A DNA stretch of 64,000 nt from an uncultured Porphyromonadaceae bacterium (GCA_947567425.1 CANOLV010000012.1:1-64000), one strand, 5' to 3'. Shown: positions 46,059 through 55,946, counted from the first letter of the stretch. Numbers and translations are program-made. Notes: generated from the letters alone by a model not told the origin.

Positions 46059-47813
46059 ATGGCAAACTCTTCTGATAAAAACGCTATTTGGAATAGCGAC
46101 GGTGAGATTTTGGGCAATGCTCCCCGATGGGCCGCCTATCGTAAACAACTTAACAGTGAATTCCCCGCACCTTTCAAGGGGGGTGCCGACACGCTTGCGG
46201 AATCAATGAAAAAGGCGGTCGAGATGATCGACGGCCTGCGTCCCGAACCGGGAGGCCCCGCATTTCTCGGCAATAGTTCAAAACTCGATTATACATATCC
46301 TGAAGTAAAGGACTGCAAGATACCGGAAAAGTCTGAGTCGCTCGACGCCGTGATGTCCGACTGCGTGAAGCTCTTCAAAGGCATGCCCGACGTGTCGAGC
46401 CCGCTTACGATGTCCAACGTGTGGCCGCAACCTAACAATGCGAGCATCATTGCGTCGATGCTTCCTCTGATATTCGCTCCGAACATTATCGAAGGTGAGT
46501 ATGCCTGGAATGTCCACAAGGCTGAGCTGGAGAGCGGCGGTATGCTTGCTGACCTGTTCGGATGGGAATCGACAAAGGCCGGTGCGGTCTACACCTACGG
46601 CGGTTCCGGATGCTGGCTGTACGGACTGAAGTATGCTTTGAGCCGAGTGTTCCCCGGATCGCGCGAAAAGGGCGTGCGTGTCGACGGAAAAGTCCTCGTA
46701 TCGGGTCAGGCGCACTACTGTCGCCAGAACGCCACCGACTGGACCGGACTCGGTATGGACAATGTCATCGTGATTCCTACCGATGCCGAAAGCAATAAGA
46801 TGGACCTTAAGGCGCTCGAAGCCACATTAAAAGATTTGACCGAAAAGGGTATACCCGTCGTCGAGGTGGTCTGCACCATGGGCACAACCGACGCCAGCGT
46901 GTTTGATCCTATCGCCGACGTGCGCCGTCTGCTTGACAAATATCCTAATCCGGCCGGCTACGGCAAGGCTCTCTTGTATGCCGATGCCGTGTGCGGATGG
47001 TCGTGGCAGACATTCCGCCATTACGATTTTGAGAAGAACCCGCTCGGATTCTCTGCCGAGGCGCTCCGCGTGATCAGGAATAACTATGAGCAGATCAAGG
47101 GCATACATTACGCCGATGCCGTAGGTATCGACTTCCACAAGTTCGGATTCTCGCCATATATCAGCAGTTGCTTCGTATATAAGGATGCCGCCGAGTTCGA
47201 AAACATCATGCGGCGCGGTTCGTATGCCTACTTGCAGGAGGTGACCCCATATAATCCTATGTACTACACTCTTGAGGTGTCGCGTTCAGCCGCCGGCTCG
47301 CTGGCCGGATGGGCTACGCTGAAGTATCTCGGACTTGAAGGCCTGCAGGCAGTGCTTGGCGGCATACTTGAAGTGCGTCTCTACATGGATTCTTTGGTTG
47401 AGAAGGTGCCTGACATGGTGGTGGCCGATCCCGACAATACGGGCTTCATCACTCTGTTCAGGGTATATCCCAAAGGAACGGATGCACGTGAGCAGTTTGC
47501 ACGCGAGCTTAATGACCGGGCCAGCCGTGCCGACCTTATCGCCAACAACCGTTTCCAGCAGGCGGTGGGTGAGAAGATGTTTGAATGGTATCTGTCGGGA
47601 CATAAGATCAACGGCAAACCGTCGCCCCATATCGCTTACAGTACAGGATTCCGCACGGCTTCATGGAATGCCGACGGCACCGATGCGGAAGGTACGGTCT
47701 ACGCGCTTAAGACGTATCCCATGAACGTCTACAACAACTCTTCCGTGATGGACCATGTGATCACATGTGTGCTTGCGGCCCGCGACGAAGTCGAGAAGGA
47801 GATGAATAATTGA
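46059..47813 (+). CDS. Group II PLP-dependent amino-acid decarboxylase
   Basis: A 584-residue cytoplasmic PLP decarboxylase, first gene of a three-gene unit. The PLP lysine is Lys361 in VGIDFHKFGFSPY, and the PLP-aspartate segment is KALLYADAVCGWSW; VYTYGGSGCWLYGLKYAL is the cofactor phosphate region. It is longer than GadB-type glutamate decarboxylases (about 460) and closer in size to bacterial tyrosine decarboxylase-like enzymes. It releases CO2 from an amino acid and consumes a proton; substrate candidates are glutamate or an aromatic acid, and sequence alone does not decide. The next two genes encode a pyruvoyl-type decarboxylase homologue and an amino-acid antiporter, which supports an acid-resistance or energy role. 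Confidence 0.85.
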   Translation: MANSSDKNAIWNSDGEILGNAPRWAAYRKQLNSEFPAPFKGGADTLAESMKKAVEMIDGLRPEPGGPAFLGNSSKLDYTYPEVKDCKIPEKSESLDAVMSDCVKLFKGMPDVSSPLTMSNVWPQPNNASIIASMLPLIFAPNIIEGEYAWNVHKAELESGGMLADLFGWESTKAGAVYTYGGSGCWLYGLKYALSRVFPGSREKGVRVDGKVLVSGQAHYCRQNATDWTGLGMDNVIVIPTDAESNKMDLKALEATLKDLTEKGIPVVEVVCTMGTTDASVFDPIADVRRLLDKYPNPAGYGKALLYADAVCGWSWQTFRHYDFEKNPLGFSAEALRVIRNNYEQIKGIHYADAVGIDFHKFGFSPYISSCFVYKDAAEFENIMRRGSYAYLQEVTPYNPMYYTLEVSRSAAGSLAGWATLKYLGLEGLQAVLGGILEVRLYMDSLVEKVPDMVVADPDNTGFITLFRVYPKGTDAREQFARELNDRASRADLIANNRFQQAVGEKMFEWYLSGHKINGKPSPHIAYSTGFRTASWNADGTDAEGTVYALKTYPMNVYNNSSVMDHVITCVLAARDEVEKEMNN

Positions 47814-47851
47814 TTAGATGAGGTAGACGAACCTAAAAACACATAGATATT

Positions 47852-49009
47852 ATGGCAACAAAAACTTATTCGCCGATAGTCCAGGAACTTATCGACATGA
47901 TTGAAAAAAACGGATGGCGTGACAAATTCCAGCAGGCGCTTGACAAGGCCCGCTCCTATAATACGGTCGAATATGAGCCGATCAAGACTCTTGAAGATTA
48001 TTTCGACTGGTGTGAATCAAATCTGCGCTGGGTGCCTAAGGAGGATCCCGAAGGCGATATCGTATATCAGCATGTGACCATGTTCTACTTCCTTCTTGAC
48101 CAAAGTCCTGTCAAGGAACTCCAGACTCCTGTCGTACCGAGTAAACTTAAGGGCAACGAGATGCCGCCGCTGACTCCGCTGTCGGAGTGGATGCGCCGCT
48201 TCGTGATCTCGCTCGGACAGTGGATGGACACTCCTGAGTCGCTTACCGACGAGGCCGTGAAGTCATATTATGACTCGCCGCGCTATAATATGTCGGACTA
48301 TGAGGTACCTATGGGCGGATGGAAGACTTTCAACCAGTTCTTCGCCCGTGAGACCAAGCCAGGATTCCGTCCGGTGGCCGCTGTAAACGACGACCATATC
48401 ATCGTGTCGCCGGCCGACTCGACAAATGCCGGACAGTGGGAGGTCAACTCCGACTCAAAGGTCAACATTAAGGGGCTGGAATGGAGCCTTGAGGAGCTGC
48501 TTGAAGGAAGCGAGTATAAGGACGACTTCAAGGGCGGTATATGGATCCACCAGTTCCTGAACACTACCGACTACCACCGTCAGCATGCTCCCGTAGGGGG
48601 TAAGGTGCTTGAAGCGCGTGAGATCCAGGGCGCCACTTGGCTCGGCGTCACCACAGAGCCTATTGAAGGCGACGCCCAGGGCCGCAACCATATAGTGCGC
48701 CGCAAGATCGAAGCTCTCGACCAGGAGGGATATCAGTTCCTTCAGACGCGCGGACTTATCGTGATTCAGTCGAAGATCGGCAAGGTGGCCATTCTGCCGA
48801 TGGGCATGGCACAGGTGTCGTCGATCGTCGTGACAGCCGAGGAGGGCACCACTCTGCGCAAGGGTGAGGAGATATCCTACTTCCAGTTTGGCGGATCGGA
48901 TATAGTGATGGTGTTTGAGCGTGCCTCCAATGTCAGCATCACGGCACAGCCGGGAGTACATTACAATTACGGAACGAAGATTGCCGAGGCTTATCCCGTA
49001 GGCGAGTAA
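47852..49009 (+). CDS. PsiD/phosphatidylserine-decarboxylase-like pyruvoyl decarboxylase
   Basis: A 385-residue homologue of phosphatidylserine decarboxylase. The N-terminal segment (about 10-125, MIEKNGWRDKFQQALDKARS, FMRRF-like WMRRFVISLGQWMDTPESL) resembles the domain found in PsiD-type L-tryptophan decarboxylases, and the core follows (GGWKTFNQFFARETKPGFRP; HQFLNTTDYHRQHAPVGG). The self-cleavage site is FQFGGSD with Ser349 as the predicted pyruvoyl residue, leaving a 37-residue alpha chain as in the family. No membrane segment is present, so a soluble amino acid is a likelier substrate than phosphatidylserine. It follows the PLP decarboxylase by 38 nt. Function is inferred from family and context. 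Confidence 0.82.
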   Translation: MATKTYSPIVQELIDMIEKNGWRDKFQQALDKARSYNTVEYEPIKTLEDYFDWCESNLRWVPKEDPEGDIVYQHVTMFYFLLDQSPVKELQTPVVPSKLKGNEMPPLTPLSEWMRRFVISLGQWMDTPESLTDEAVKSYYDSPRYNMSDYEVPMGGWKTFNQFFARETKPGFRPVAAVNDDHIIVSPADSTNAGQWEVNSDSKVNIKGLEWSLEELLEGSEYKDDFKGGIWIHQFLNTTDYHRQHAPVGGKVLEAREIQGATWLGVTTEPIEGDAQGRNHIVRRKIEALDQEGYQFLQTRGLIVIQSKIGKVAILPMGMAQVSSIVVTAEEGTTLRKGEEISYFQFGGSDIVMVFERASNVSITAQPGVHYNYGTKIAEAYPVGE

Positions 49010-49027
49010 TCAAGACTTAATTAACAG

Positions 49028-49064
49028 GCGGGATTTCCCGGGCGTGGCCGTCCGGGGATTCCGC
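49028..49064 (+). promoter_or_regulatory. Hairpin in front of the antiporter gene (attenuator-like)
   Basis: Arms 49028-49041 and 49052-49064 form an imperfect 13-bp GC-rich stem followed by TTTGTACTTTTT. It could reduce expression of the antiporter relative to the two decarboxylases. Confidence 0.45.
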
Positions 49065-49099
49065 TTTGTACTTTTTCATAACACTTAACTATTGGATTT

Positions 49100-50716
49100 A
49101 TGAGTAAGAACAATATTTCTCCTGCAGAGCCTTCGGTCACTAAGTCAGGCCGAAAAAAGGTGGTGTCGACAGCCAAGGGCTCTCTGACCATGATAGCCAT
49201 GGCCATAATGATCATAACGTCGATACTTAGCATGCGCGGTCTGCCCTCCGAAGCTAAATTCGGCGTGCAGTCGGTGTTCTATTATATATTCGCGGCGGTA
49301 GTGTTCCTATTGCCGTATTCGCTTGTGTGCGCTGAGCTGGCATCCACTTATACTAAGTCGGGAGGTCTTTACCGCTGGGTGTCCGAGGCGTTCGGACCGC
49401 GTTGGGGATGGACGGCCATGTACCTCGAATGGCAGACCATCATCATCTGGTTCCCGACGGTGCTGATGTTCGGAGCCGTGTCGCTGGCATTTATCTTCTG
49501 GCCGGAAAGTTTCGACGAGAAGCTTGCCTCAAATAAGGTCTACACGCTGATTATAGCCCTTGCGGTCTATTGGCTCGTGACTTTCAATTCTTTCCGCGGA
49601 CAGAAGTCGGCCAATAAGCTGAGCACTATGGGCGGACTTTTCGGTACCATCATACCTGGTGCCATACTACTGGTGCTCGGAGTGGTGTATGTCTGCATGG
49701 GTAAGACCATCGATCTGACTCCGATGCCTTTCTTCCCCGATTTCTCTCATTTGAGCACCATCGTGCTCGCCGCTTCCATATTCCTATTCTACGGTGGTAT
49801 GGAGATTCAGGCCGTGCATATCAACGACATGAACAATCCTGCCAAGGAATATCCTAAGTCGGTGTTTATAGCCATCGCCGTCATCGTACTCGTTTATGCG
49901 CTCGGCACGTTGGTGATCGGGCTTGTGATTCCGACCAAGGACATCAATCTGCTTCAGTCGCTTCTCGTGTCGTACAATGCGCTTTGGGGCAGCTTCGGCC
50001 TTCAGTGGCTCGGCAATGTGATGGCGCTCGTCATCATGTTCGGCGTCATCGGTCAGGTCAGTGCTCTTGTCACCGGTCCGGCCACGGGACTTATGGCTGT
50101 GGCCCAGTCCGGCTATCTGCCCATGTCGCTCCAGAAAGTCAACAAGAACGGTGTCAACAAGAGCATCCTCGTCATCGAAGGCGTGTTTGTCAGTCTTCTG
50201 ACTTTGGTCCTGCTTGTGCTCCCTACTGTTGAGTCGGCCTATCAGATCATGTCGCAGATGGCCACCATCATCTACCTGATAATGGTGCTTCTGATATACG
50301 GCGCATTTATCCGTCTGCGGCGCACCCAGCCCAACAAGACCCGTGGCTTCAGAGTGCCCGGAGGCAAGCTTGGGGAAGTGATAGTGTGCGGCATCGGTAT
50401 TCTTGGCGCTTTGCTCGCGCTTGTGCTGAGCTATCTTCCGCCGGCACAGATATCCACTGGAAGTCCGGTGGTCTACATCGGCATAATCCTGATCGGAGTA
50501 GCGCTGTTCGTGGCCATACCTCTGATCATATATTCAAAGCGCAAGCCGTCGTGGCGTAATCCGGAGGCCCACTTCTATCCCTTTGACTGGCAGATAGAGG
50601 GCCGCGAACCCGGACAGGTGTCAAAGTGGACTCCCGGCTACGAACCTACCGAGGACGAAGTCGAGGCCGCCGAGACCGGAGCCATCTCCAAACACGGCCA
50701 GCACAAACATTATTGA
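49100..50716 (+). CDS. APC-superfamily amino-acid/amine antiporter (GadC-like)
   Basis: A 538-residue inner-membrane transporter of the amino acid-polyamine-organocation superfamily, nearest in look to glutamate:GABA antiporters. About twelve hydrophobic helices are visible, beginning LTMIAMAIMIITSILSMRG (about 30-48); ELASTYTKSGGLYRWVSEAFGPRWGW is the conserved loop after helix 2. A hydrophilic C-terminal tail (about 480-538, His- and Glu-rich, ending SKHGQHKHY) may act as a pH plug as in GadC. The gene closes the decarboxylase unit and probably exchanges the amino acid for its decarboxylation product, which would generate a proton gradient. Confidence 0.88.
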   Translation: MSKNNISPAEPSVTKSGRKKVVSTAKGSLTMIAMAIMIITSILSMRGLPSEAKFGVQSVFYYIFAAVVFLLPYSLVCAELASTYTKSGGLYRWVSEAFGPRWGWTAMYLEWQTIIIWFPTVLMFGAVSLAFIFWPESFDEKLASNKVYTLIIALAVYWLVTFNSFRGQKSANKLSTMGGLFGTIIPGAILLVLGVVYVCMGKTIDLTPMPFFPDFSHLSTIVLAASIFLFYGGMEIQAVHINDMNNPAKEYPKSVFIAIAVIVLVYALGTLVIGLVIPTKDINLLQSLLVSYNALWGSFGLQWLGNVMALVIMFGVIGQVSALVTGPATGLMAVAQSGYLPMSLQKVNKNGVNKSILVIEGVFVSLLTLVLLVLPTVESAYQIMSQMATIIYLIMVLLIYGAFIRLRRTQPNKTRGFRVPGGKLGEVIVCGIGILGALLALVLSYLPPAQISTGSPVVYIGIILIGVALFVAIPLIIYSKRKPSWRNPEAHFYPFDWQIEGREPGQVSKWTPGYEPTEDEVEAAETGAISKHGQHKHY

Positions 50717-50746
50717 CGGAAATAATTGACAATCGAATCTAAATAG

Positions 50747-50783
50747 AACTCCGGAGCGACTCAGTCATAGACGCTCCGGAGTT
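50747..50783. terminator. Bidirectional terminator between the antiporter and GH95 genes
   Basis: AACTCCGGAGCG (50747-50758) and CGCTCCGGAGTT (50772-50783) are perfectly complementary, with a 13-nt loop, between converging genes. Confidence 0.75.
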
Positions 50784-50787
50784 TGTG

Positions 50788-53166
50788 CTATTTCAGATGT
50801 TGCCCTATATTTAAAGTCATGCTTATAGGTATGGATTCAATCAGATTGAGCTTTTGAGGGCGGCTGTCGCCTATGGTCAGGCTGACAGTCGAGGTCCGTT
50901 CCGGCAACAGGGTTAGCTGAGCCGTTCCGAGCCCGGTGTCCCATTCAAGACTGGTTATTGTTGCTCCGCATCGTGTCTTTAACCCTGATATGCGTCCTTT
51001 GGGAATACCTCCGACGAGAGCCGGCAGAATATGGATTCCTTCTTCGTCAGAGCCTACGGTCATTTCGCTGATTATGGCCGGTATGGTGTGGCACACATCG
51101 GTGCAGAATACCCCATGGTCAGGATAGTGTGCTGTGGCGAGATTGGAATAATAGAAGTCGCGTCGCAGCAGGTGGTTCATCTTGTCGGAAAGGGACTTCG
51201 GATTGCATAGGCATGCGGCTATGAGTGCCGAATGTAGATAGCCGTGACCGGCATTTTCATAATCGTGACCGTCTCTTAATTCCAGAGCTTTGACGGCATG
51301 GCGGTAAAGTGCATGGCGGTTGGAGGGCGAAGTCTCGCGGTAGGGCCATACCATCATCAGATGGCTTGAATGGCGGTGGGCGTAATTGTCATCGAGTCCT
51401 TCCCATCCCCATTCGGCTATGGCGCCGTCATCGTTTATCCTGTAGTCCGGCAGTGATGAATATAGTTCGGCGGCTATGTCGCGCCAACCTCCCGGGTCAT
51501 TACCGATGCCGAGTATGTCGCAGGATTTAATCAATGTGGATAAAGCCCACCGCGCTCCGGCAAGGTCAAATGCCGAATTGTTGAGCAATGACACCGGACG
51601 GTTTGAGGGCCTGTTTTCAGGCGATACAGATCCGGCTATGATAAACTTTCCGTTGGAGTCCCGGTGTCGTAGGAAGTCTTGATAGAATTCACACATTTTG
51701 GTCAATAGCGGGAATAGACGGTTCCTGAGAAACGTGGTGTCGCCTGTTGTCAGGTAATGTTCCCAGAATGGATATAGGAGCCACGATTCTTCTCCTGTGG
51801 CATAGTGGTATGGGTAGTAGTCGTTGATTGCGGCCATAAGACCGGATGATAATCCAGGGGTGTTGCCGCAGGCGAGCAGACCGCGGCATCCGAGCAGTCG
51901 GCGTGCGTTAGTCTCGAAATCGGGAATCCAGGCTTCGTTCAGGTTGAAATAGCCTTCCATGGCTTCAGGCATATTTCCGATATTTCCGGCCGCCACCTGT
52001 AGGTTGAGGTTGGCGTCAAGATGATAGTATCCGGCCCATCCGGCATTACAGTCGCCGGTCCATATCCCTAAAAGGTCGGGAGGTGTAAGTTCGCTGCTTG
52101 CCGACAGAAAGTGATAGCGTCCGGAATAGAATAGGCGTTCCCAAAGGGCAGGTATCGGTGCATCGCTGTCTTTTTGTCTGGACAGCAGTTCTTCGTTTGA
52201 CAGCATTCGATCCTTCGGTGCGGCACCTAAATCGAGCGAGACTCTGTCGAATATGGCGGAGTGGATTGCAGTGTGTCTGGAGAATAAGGTGCTATAGTCG
52301 GCCGTGGATGTCGACATGGCCTGATCAAGTTGGCGGCATGAAGGGTGCCTGGATCCGGTTTTGCCCAGACGGGCAAGTAGTGTCAATTTAATGACGTCAT
52401 GAGCAAACAGTGTGTCGTTTCTGACCTCCAGGCGGCCTCCTTCACACGTCGGGACTATCAGGCCTGAATAGCCTTGTGAATCGGATGGCGCCGGATATTT
52501 CACATCGATGCCTATGGAGCCAGAATCGGAACTATATCCTGACGCCGACATTCCGGCAGGATAATTGGCTTCTGCCGGCATGCGCAGGCTTACGGAACAG
52601 TCAAATCTGCGTCCGTCGGTATTTTCGATGAGAAATGCCGATATGTCCTCGTCGCGTGAGACAAAACACTTTCTTAACCATTCTCCGCCGGCATCATTCC
52701 AGCTGACGGTTATTTCTCCGGTTGAATAGTCGCATTCGCGCCTGTAGCCGGTTATTTCTCCTTGTCCGGACATGTTTATTTCCATCACGAATCCGGGATG
52801 GCGTCCGCCCTCGCCTCCGTCGGTCCATTGAGAGGAGGCTACTGCAAGGGCGTTTGCTTCCTCAAATCGGCTTTCTGCACACAGATTGCTGATTTTTAGC
52901 ACGGTGTCGGTAGGGACTTCTGCGAAAGTGCGAGGTTTTGTGCCGGGGAAGTTGAAATTACGGGCATTGAAAATTATGGTTTCTGAGCGTGGATTTCCGA
53001 AAACCATTATGCCTGTCTTGCCGTTCCCGGCAAGTAGGGAATTCTGCCAGTCGGAATACTTTCGAGGATAATCAAGTGATATGCCGCGTGCCGAAGGATG
53101 GACGGAGCCGAAGGATGGAATGGCGATTGCCGCACACGCCAATATTGAGATGAGTCTGTCCGTCAT
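50788..53166 (-). CDS. GH95-like glycoside hydrolase, divergent
   Basis: A 792-residue exported protein with the GH95 layout: N-terminal super-sandwich (about 30-270, YSDWQNSLLAGNGKTGIMVFGN), linker, (alpha/alpha)6 barrel (about 330-690) and C-terminal sandwich. Aligned from memory with alpha-1,2-L-fucosidase AfcA, the substrate asparagines fit Asn386 and Asn388 (HLDANLNLQ), the acid Glu517 (SVSPEN), and the base Asp690. However, the usual QIDGNFG motif around that aspartate reads FCTDVCHT. GH95 enzymes release alpha-L-fucose or alpha-L-galactose by inversion; this divergence leaves the substrate open. Its ATG overlaps the upstream GH2 stop by 4 bp, so the two are translationally coupled and probably attack the same glycan. 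Confidence 0.8.
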   Translation of the reverse strand: MTDRLISILACAAIAIPSFGSVHPSARGISLDYPRKYSDWQNSLLAGNGKTGIMVFGNPRSETIIFNARNFNFPGTKPRTFAEVPTDTVLKISNLCAESRFEEANALAVASSQWTDGGEGGRHPGFVMEINMSGQGEITGYRRECDYSTGEITVSWNDAGGEWLRKCFVSRDEDISAFLIENTDGRRFDCSVSLRMPAEANYPAGMSASGYSSDSGSIGIDVKYPAPSDSQGYSGLIVPTCEGGRLEVRNDTLFAHDVIKLTLLARLGKTGSRHPSCRQLDQAMSTSTADYSTLFSRHTAIHSAIFDRVSLDLGAAPKDRMLSNEELLSRQKDSDAPIPALWERLFYSGRYHFLSASSELTPPDLLGIWTGDCNAGWAGYYHLDANLNLQVAAGNIGNMPEAMEGYFNLNEAWIPDFETNARRLLGCRGLLACGNTPGLSSGLMAAINDYYPYHYATGEESWLLYPFWEHYLTTGDTTFLRNRLFPLLTKMCEFYQDFLRHRDSNGKFIIAGSVSPENRPSNRPVSLLNNSAFDLAGARWALSTLIKSCDILGIGNDPGGWRDIAAELYSSLPDYRINDDGAIAEWGWEGLDDNYAHRHSSHLMMVWPYRETSPSNRHALYRHAVKALELRDGHDYENAGHGYLHSALIAACLCNPKSLSDKMNHLLRRDFYYSNLATAHYPDHGVFCTDVCHTIPAIISEMTVGSDEEGIHILPALVGGIPKGRISGLKTRCGATITSLEWDTGLGTAQLTLLPERTSTVSLTIGDSRPQKLNLIESIPISMTLNIGQHLK

Positions 53167-55946
53167 AGTGTCCTCCTTTCCATATTGTAGGCTTCTGCCG
53201 TTATGTAGGACGGTAGCGCATGGTCATATTCGATGGTGACGGTTCGCTTTTCTCCCGGAAGCAGGTTGAAGTAACCGTCTGAAGCGTATGCCGGAAGAAT
53301 CCGCTCGCCGGAGTCAAGATGCCTGGCATTTAGTTTTATGGCGATAGCCGCTTTTTTCCCACGATTGTAGAGGCTTATGACGGCCCGGTTATCCTTGTGG
53401 GTCACTTTGGCGGTTAGTTCGGCCTGCGGGAGCGAGTTCAGATGCTTGAGGCTGTTGTCGCTATCTGCAAGCAGATAGTCGTTGGCGGACAGTTCGCGGC
53501 CTCTGCTGTCAAGCAGGGTCAGACGCTGGATTAGAGGAATCTCGATATATTCGGGAGTCCAGCAGGCAAACAAATCGTAGGCGCTGTTTGCTTTAAGGTC
53601 TAATTTTTGGCTTTCAGAGTGGATCTTTTTCCCGTCGAGAGAGTATAGCGTATAGACTGCCCGGGCATTGTCGACATGATTCAATGTCGTGTTTATGGCC
53701 GTCGCCGTCCGATTGTGCGCGTTGAGCTGTATGTGCAGAGGTTCGCATGCTTTACGGCATCCGTAGAATGATCCCATCGTCTCATAGTCCCATGAATAGA
53801 TTTGCCATACGAAGCTGGGCCATGCCGGATGGCTCATCCAGAGCAGTAGTCCGGAAGTGCTGTTCCACATCCGGCTGTTGCATGCTTCAAGCATTGCCCG
53901 GTGCGAATCGTAATTCAGCAATTGAGCCTTTTTGCAGAAGTCGCTTAGAGACTGAGGCGAACCGAGTCGGTCCGCGAGGTCTTCCTGAAAGGCGTTTTGG
54001 CCGCCATGCAGGTCGTGGTAATACCACACGTCGCCTATCGGCCAGGTATCGGCTTCGTCCATCATAGCACGGATTGATTCCTCTACAGGTATGGATGTGG
54101 TGCCTTGTTCGGTGTTGAACCCGTATATGCGGTCGGTGAAGTACCATGCCGGGTTCTTCTTGTAGTCCCAGGGTCCGCTTGGCCGCAGGTTGCAGTGGGT
54201 GGAGTTGGGGCTGTATAGTCTGGTCCCGTCATCGGTGGTCACCATTTCAGATAGAGCCTTGTCGATGTATTCGGGAGCGAATCCCTCGTTGCGTGGGTTC
54301 CAAAGGGCTATTGAAGGATGGTTCCGATAGCGGATTATGGTCTCTTTGGCGTTGTCGAGGAATAGGTCGTCGTCATTGACAAGCCGGTTGTAGTTCTCTG
54401 TACTGAGCCAGAAGTCGTTGAACACGAGCATCCCATACTCGTCGCATAGATCGTAGAAGGTCTTTTCGGTGCTTTCTCCCGTCCAGTTGCGTATCATGTT
54501 GAAATTAGCTTCTTTATGGAGTCGGAAGTATGGTTCCATTCTGGTGCGGTCCACTCGTTTCATGCCGTCGTCCATGCCCCAGTTGCCTCCGCGGCAGAAT
54601 ATTCGCCTGCCGTTGACTTTGACTACGAGGTAGTGCTCCATGTCCGGATCGGTTACTTCCGCAAATATTGCAGGATCAATACCTTCAGCTATGCGGGGCA
54701 TGCACATTCCGCCCTCTATGTAGTGGCGGTCGGTGGTGTTCAGTGCCGGGCGTCCGGTAGTGTTGGACGTAGGCCGGTAGTCGATTCTTTTTACTTTATT
54801 GCCGGAGTCTGCCACCGCCATTTCGTAGGATAATTCGCGTATGCCGAACCGCGTGTTCTCTGTGTCGGAAATATGACCGTCCTCTTTGACGCTAATCGTC
54901 AGGTCGTATAGGTTCTGGGCACCGTATCCGTTGGGCCACCATAAACGTGGATTCTTAACTGACAGGCAGGAGTCGGTGGAGGGTGAGAACATGACGGTGC
55001 GTGTTTCCATAGGATCGAGGGAGATAACTTTGGAGACCTTTCTGCCGTCGAATTCGATGGTTACTGTAGCTTCTTTCTTCCGATTCTGCAGATTTTCGAT
55101 TTCGGCGCTCACCTTAAGATTAGCCACGGTGGTGTCCGGAAGCTCAAGACGGCTTACCACGTGAGGATTTTTAATGCGCGTGCCTGATGTGAATCGCAGA
55201 TTTACGTCCTGCCAGATTCCGATGTTGCGGTCGCGTATGCCTGGCACCCAGTCCCATCCTTCCGATGCTATGAATGTAGGGCCGTCCATGCAGAGTTGGC
55301 CGCCGTTGCCGCCGTTGCCTGCACGGGATGACTGTTCGTGCGGGATGCCGGGATTGTGAGGTGGGCGGATTTTTACGAGCAGACGGTTGCCTTCGGGCTT
55401 CATTAAGCCGGTGGCGTTGAAGTGTCCGCGTCGGAATGCTCCTTTGATTCTGCCAAGGCGTGTGCCGTTTAGATTTATGTCGGCTATATAGTTTATGCCT
55501 TCAAATTCTATCCATGCTTCTTTGCCTTCGATCTGTACGGGAGCATCGAAGTCGATGGCATACCACCAGTCGGTCCTGCATAGCGAGTCCGGGATTGAAA
55601 GGTTGTTAAGTCCGTAGTACGGATCAGGATAGACCCCATTGTCGATCAGTGTGGTAAGTACGGTGCCGGGCACTGTGGCCCGGTAGACTGTCGCCGGATT
55701 GTCGTCTGACCATAGGCACCAGCCGTCATCAAGACGATATTTGCCGTCAGGTAAGGCGGTGAGTTTTGTCTGTCTGACTGGTTTGTCGGACACCTTGGCG
55801 ACCCGAGGTTCTTGCTTCGACCGCGATACAGGCAGGGAGGATTCTGCTTGTGGATGTGTCAGCCCGGGATTGTCGATTCGTTGGGTCTGAGCTGACAGCA
55901 GCATGGGAACTGCGAGCAGGGACAGTATGGTTTTATTCATTTGCAC
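53163..55946 (-). CDS. GH2 exo-beta-glucosaminidase/mannosidase-like enzyme
   Basis: A 927-residue exported GH2 enzyme of the exo-beta-glucosaminidase/beta-mannosidase branch, not the LacZ branch. Signal peptide about 1-19 (LLSAQ); sugar-binding sandwich about 70-240; Ig-like domain; TIM barrel about 440-720; two C-terminal sandwiches. The predicted acid/base is Glu554 in ALWNPRNEGFAP and the nucleophile Glu613 in YGFNTEQGTTS. Residues about 20-60 form an unusual low-complexity insert after the signal. It removes a terminal beta-linked sugar; which one is not decidable here. It is the first gene of the GH2-GH95 pair, and no SusCD is attached, so the pair may work with a PUL elsewhere. Confidence 0.85.
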   Translation of the reverse strand: MQMNKTILSLLAVPMLLSAQTQRIDNPGLTHPQAESSLPVSRSKQEPRVAKVSDKPVRQTKLTALPDGKYRLDDGWCLWSDDNPATVYRATVPGTVLTTLIDNGVYPDPYYGLNNLSIPDSLCRTDWWYAIDFDAPVQIEGKEAWIEFEGINYIADINLNGTRLGRIKGAFRRGHFNATGLMKPEGNRLLVKIRPPHNPGIPHEQSSRAGNGGNGGQLCMDGPTFIASEGWDWVPGIRDRNIGIWQDVNLRFTSGTRIKNPHVVSRLELPDTTVANLKVSAEIENLQNRKKEATVTIEFDGRKVSKVISLDPMETRTVMFSPSTDSCLSVKNPRLWWPNGYGAQNLYDLTISVKEDGHISDTENTRFGIRELSYEMAVADSGNKVKRIDYRPTSNTTGRPALNTTDRHYIEGGMCMPRIAEGIDPAIFAEVTDPDMEHYLVVKVNGRRIFCRGGNWGMDDGMKRVDRTRMEPYFRLHKEANFNMIRNWTGESTEKTFYDLCDEYGMLVFNDFWLSTENYNRLVNDDDLFLDNAKETIIRYRNHPSIALWNPRNEGFAPEYIDKALSEMVTTDDGTRLYSPNSTHCNLRPSGPWDYKKNPAWYFTDRIYGFNTEQGTTSIPVEESIRAMMDEADTWPIGDVWYYHDLHGGQNAFQEDLADRLGSPQSLSDFCKKAQLLNYDSHRAMLEACNSRMWNSTSGLLLWMSHPAWPSFVWQIYSWDYETMGSFYGCRKACEPLHIQLNAHNRTATAINTTLNHVDNARAVYTLYSLDGKKIHSESQKLDLKANSAYDLFACWTPEYIEIPLIQRLTLLDSRGRELSANDYLLADSDNSLKHLNSLPQAELTAKVTHKDNRAVISLYNRGKKAAIAIKLNARHLDSGERILPAYASDGYFNLLPGEKRTVTIEYDHALPSYITAEAYNMERRTL

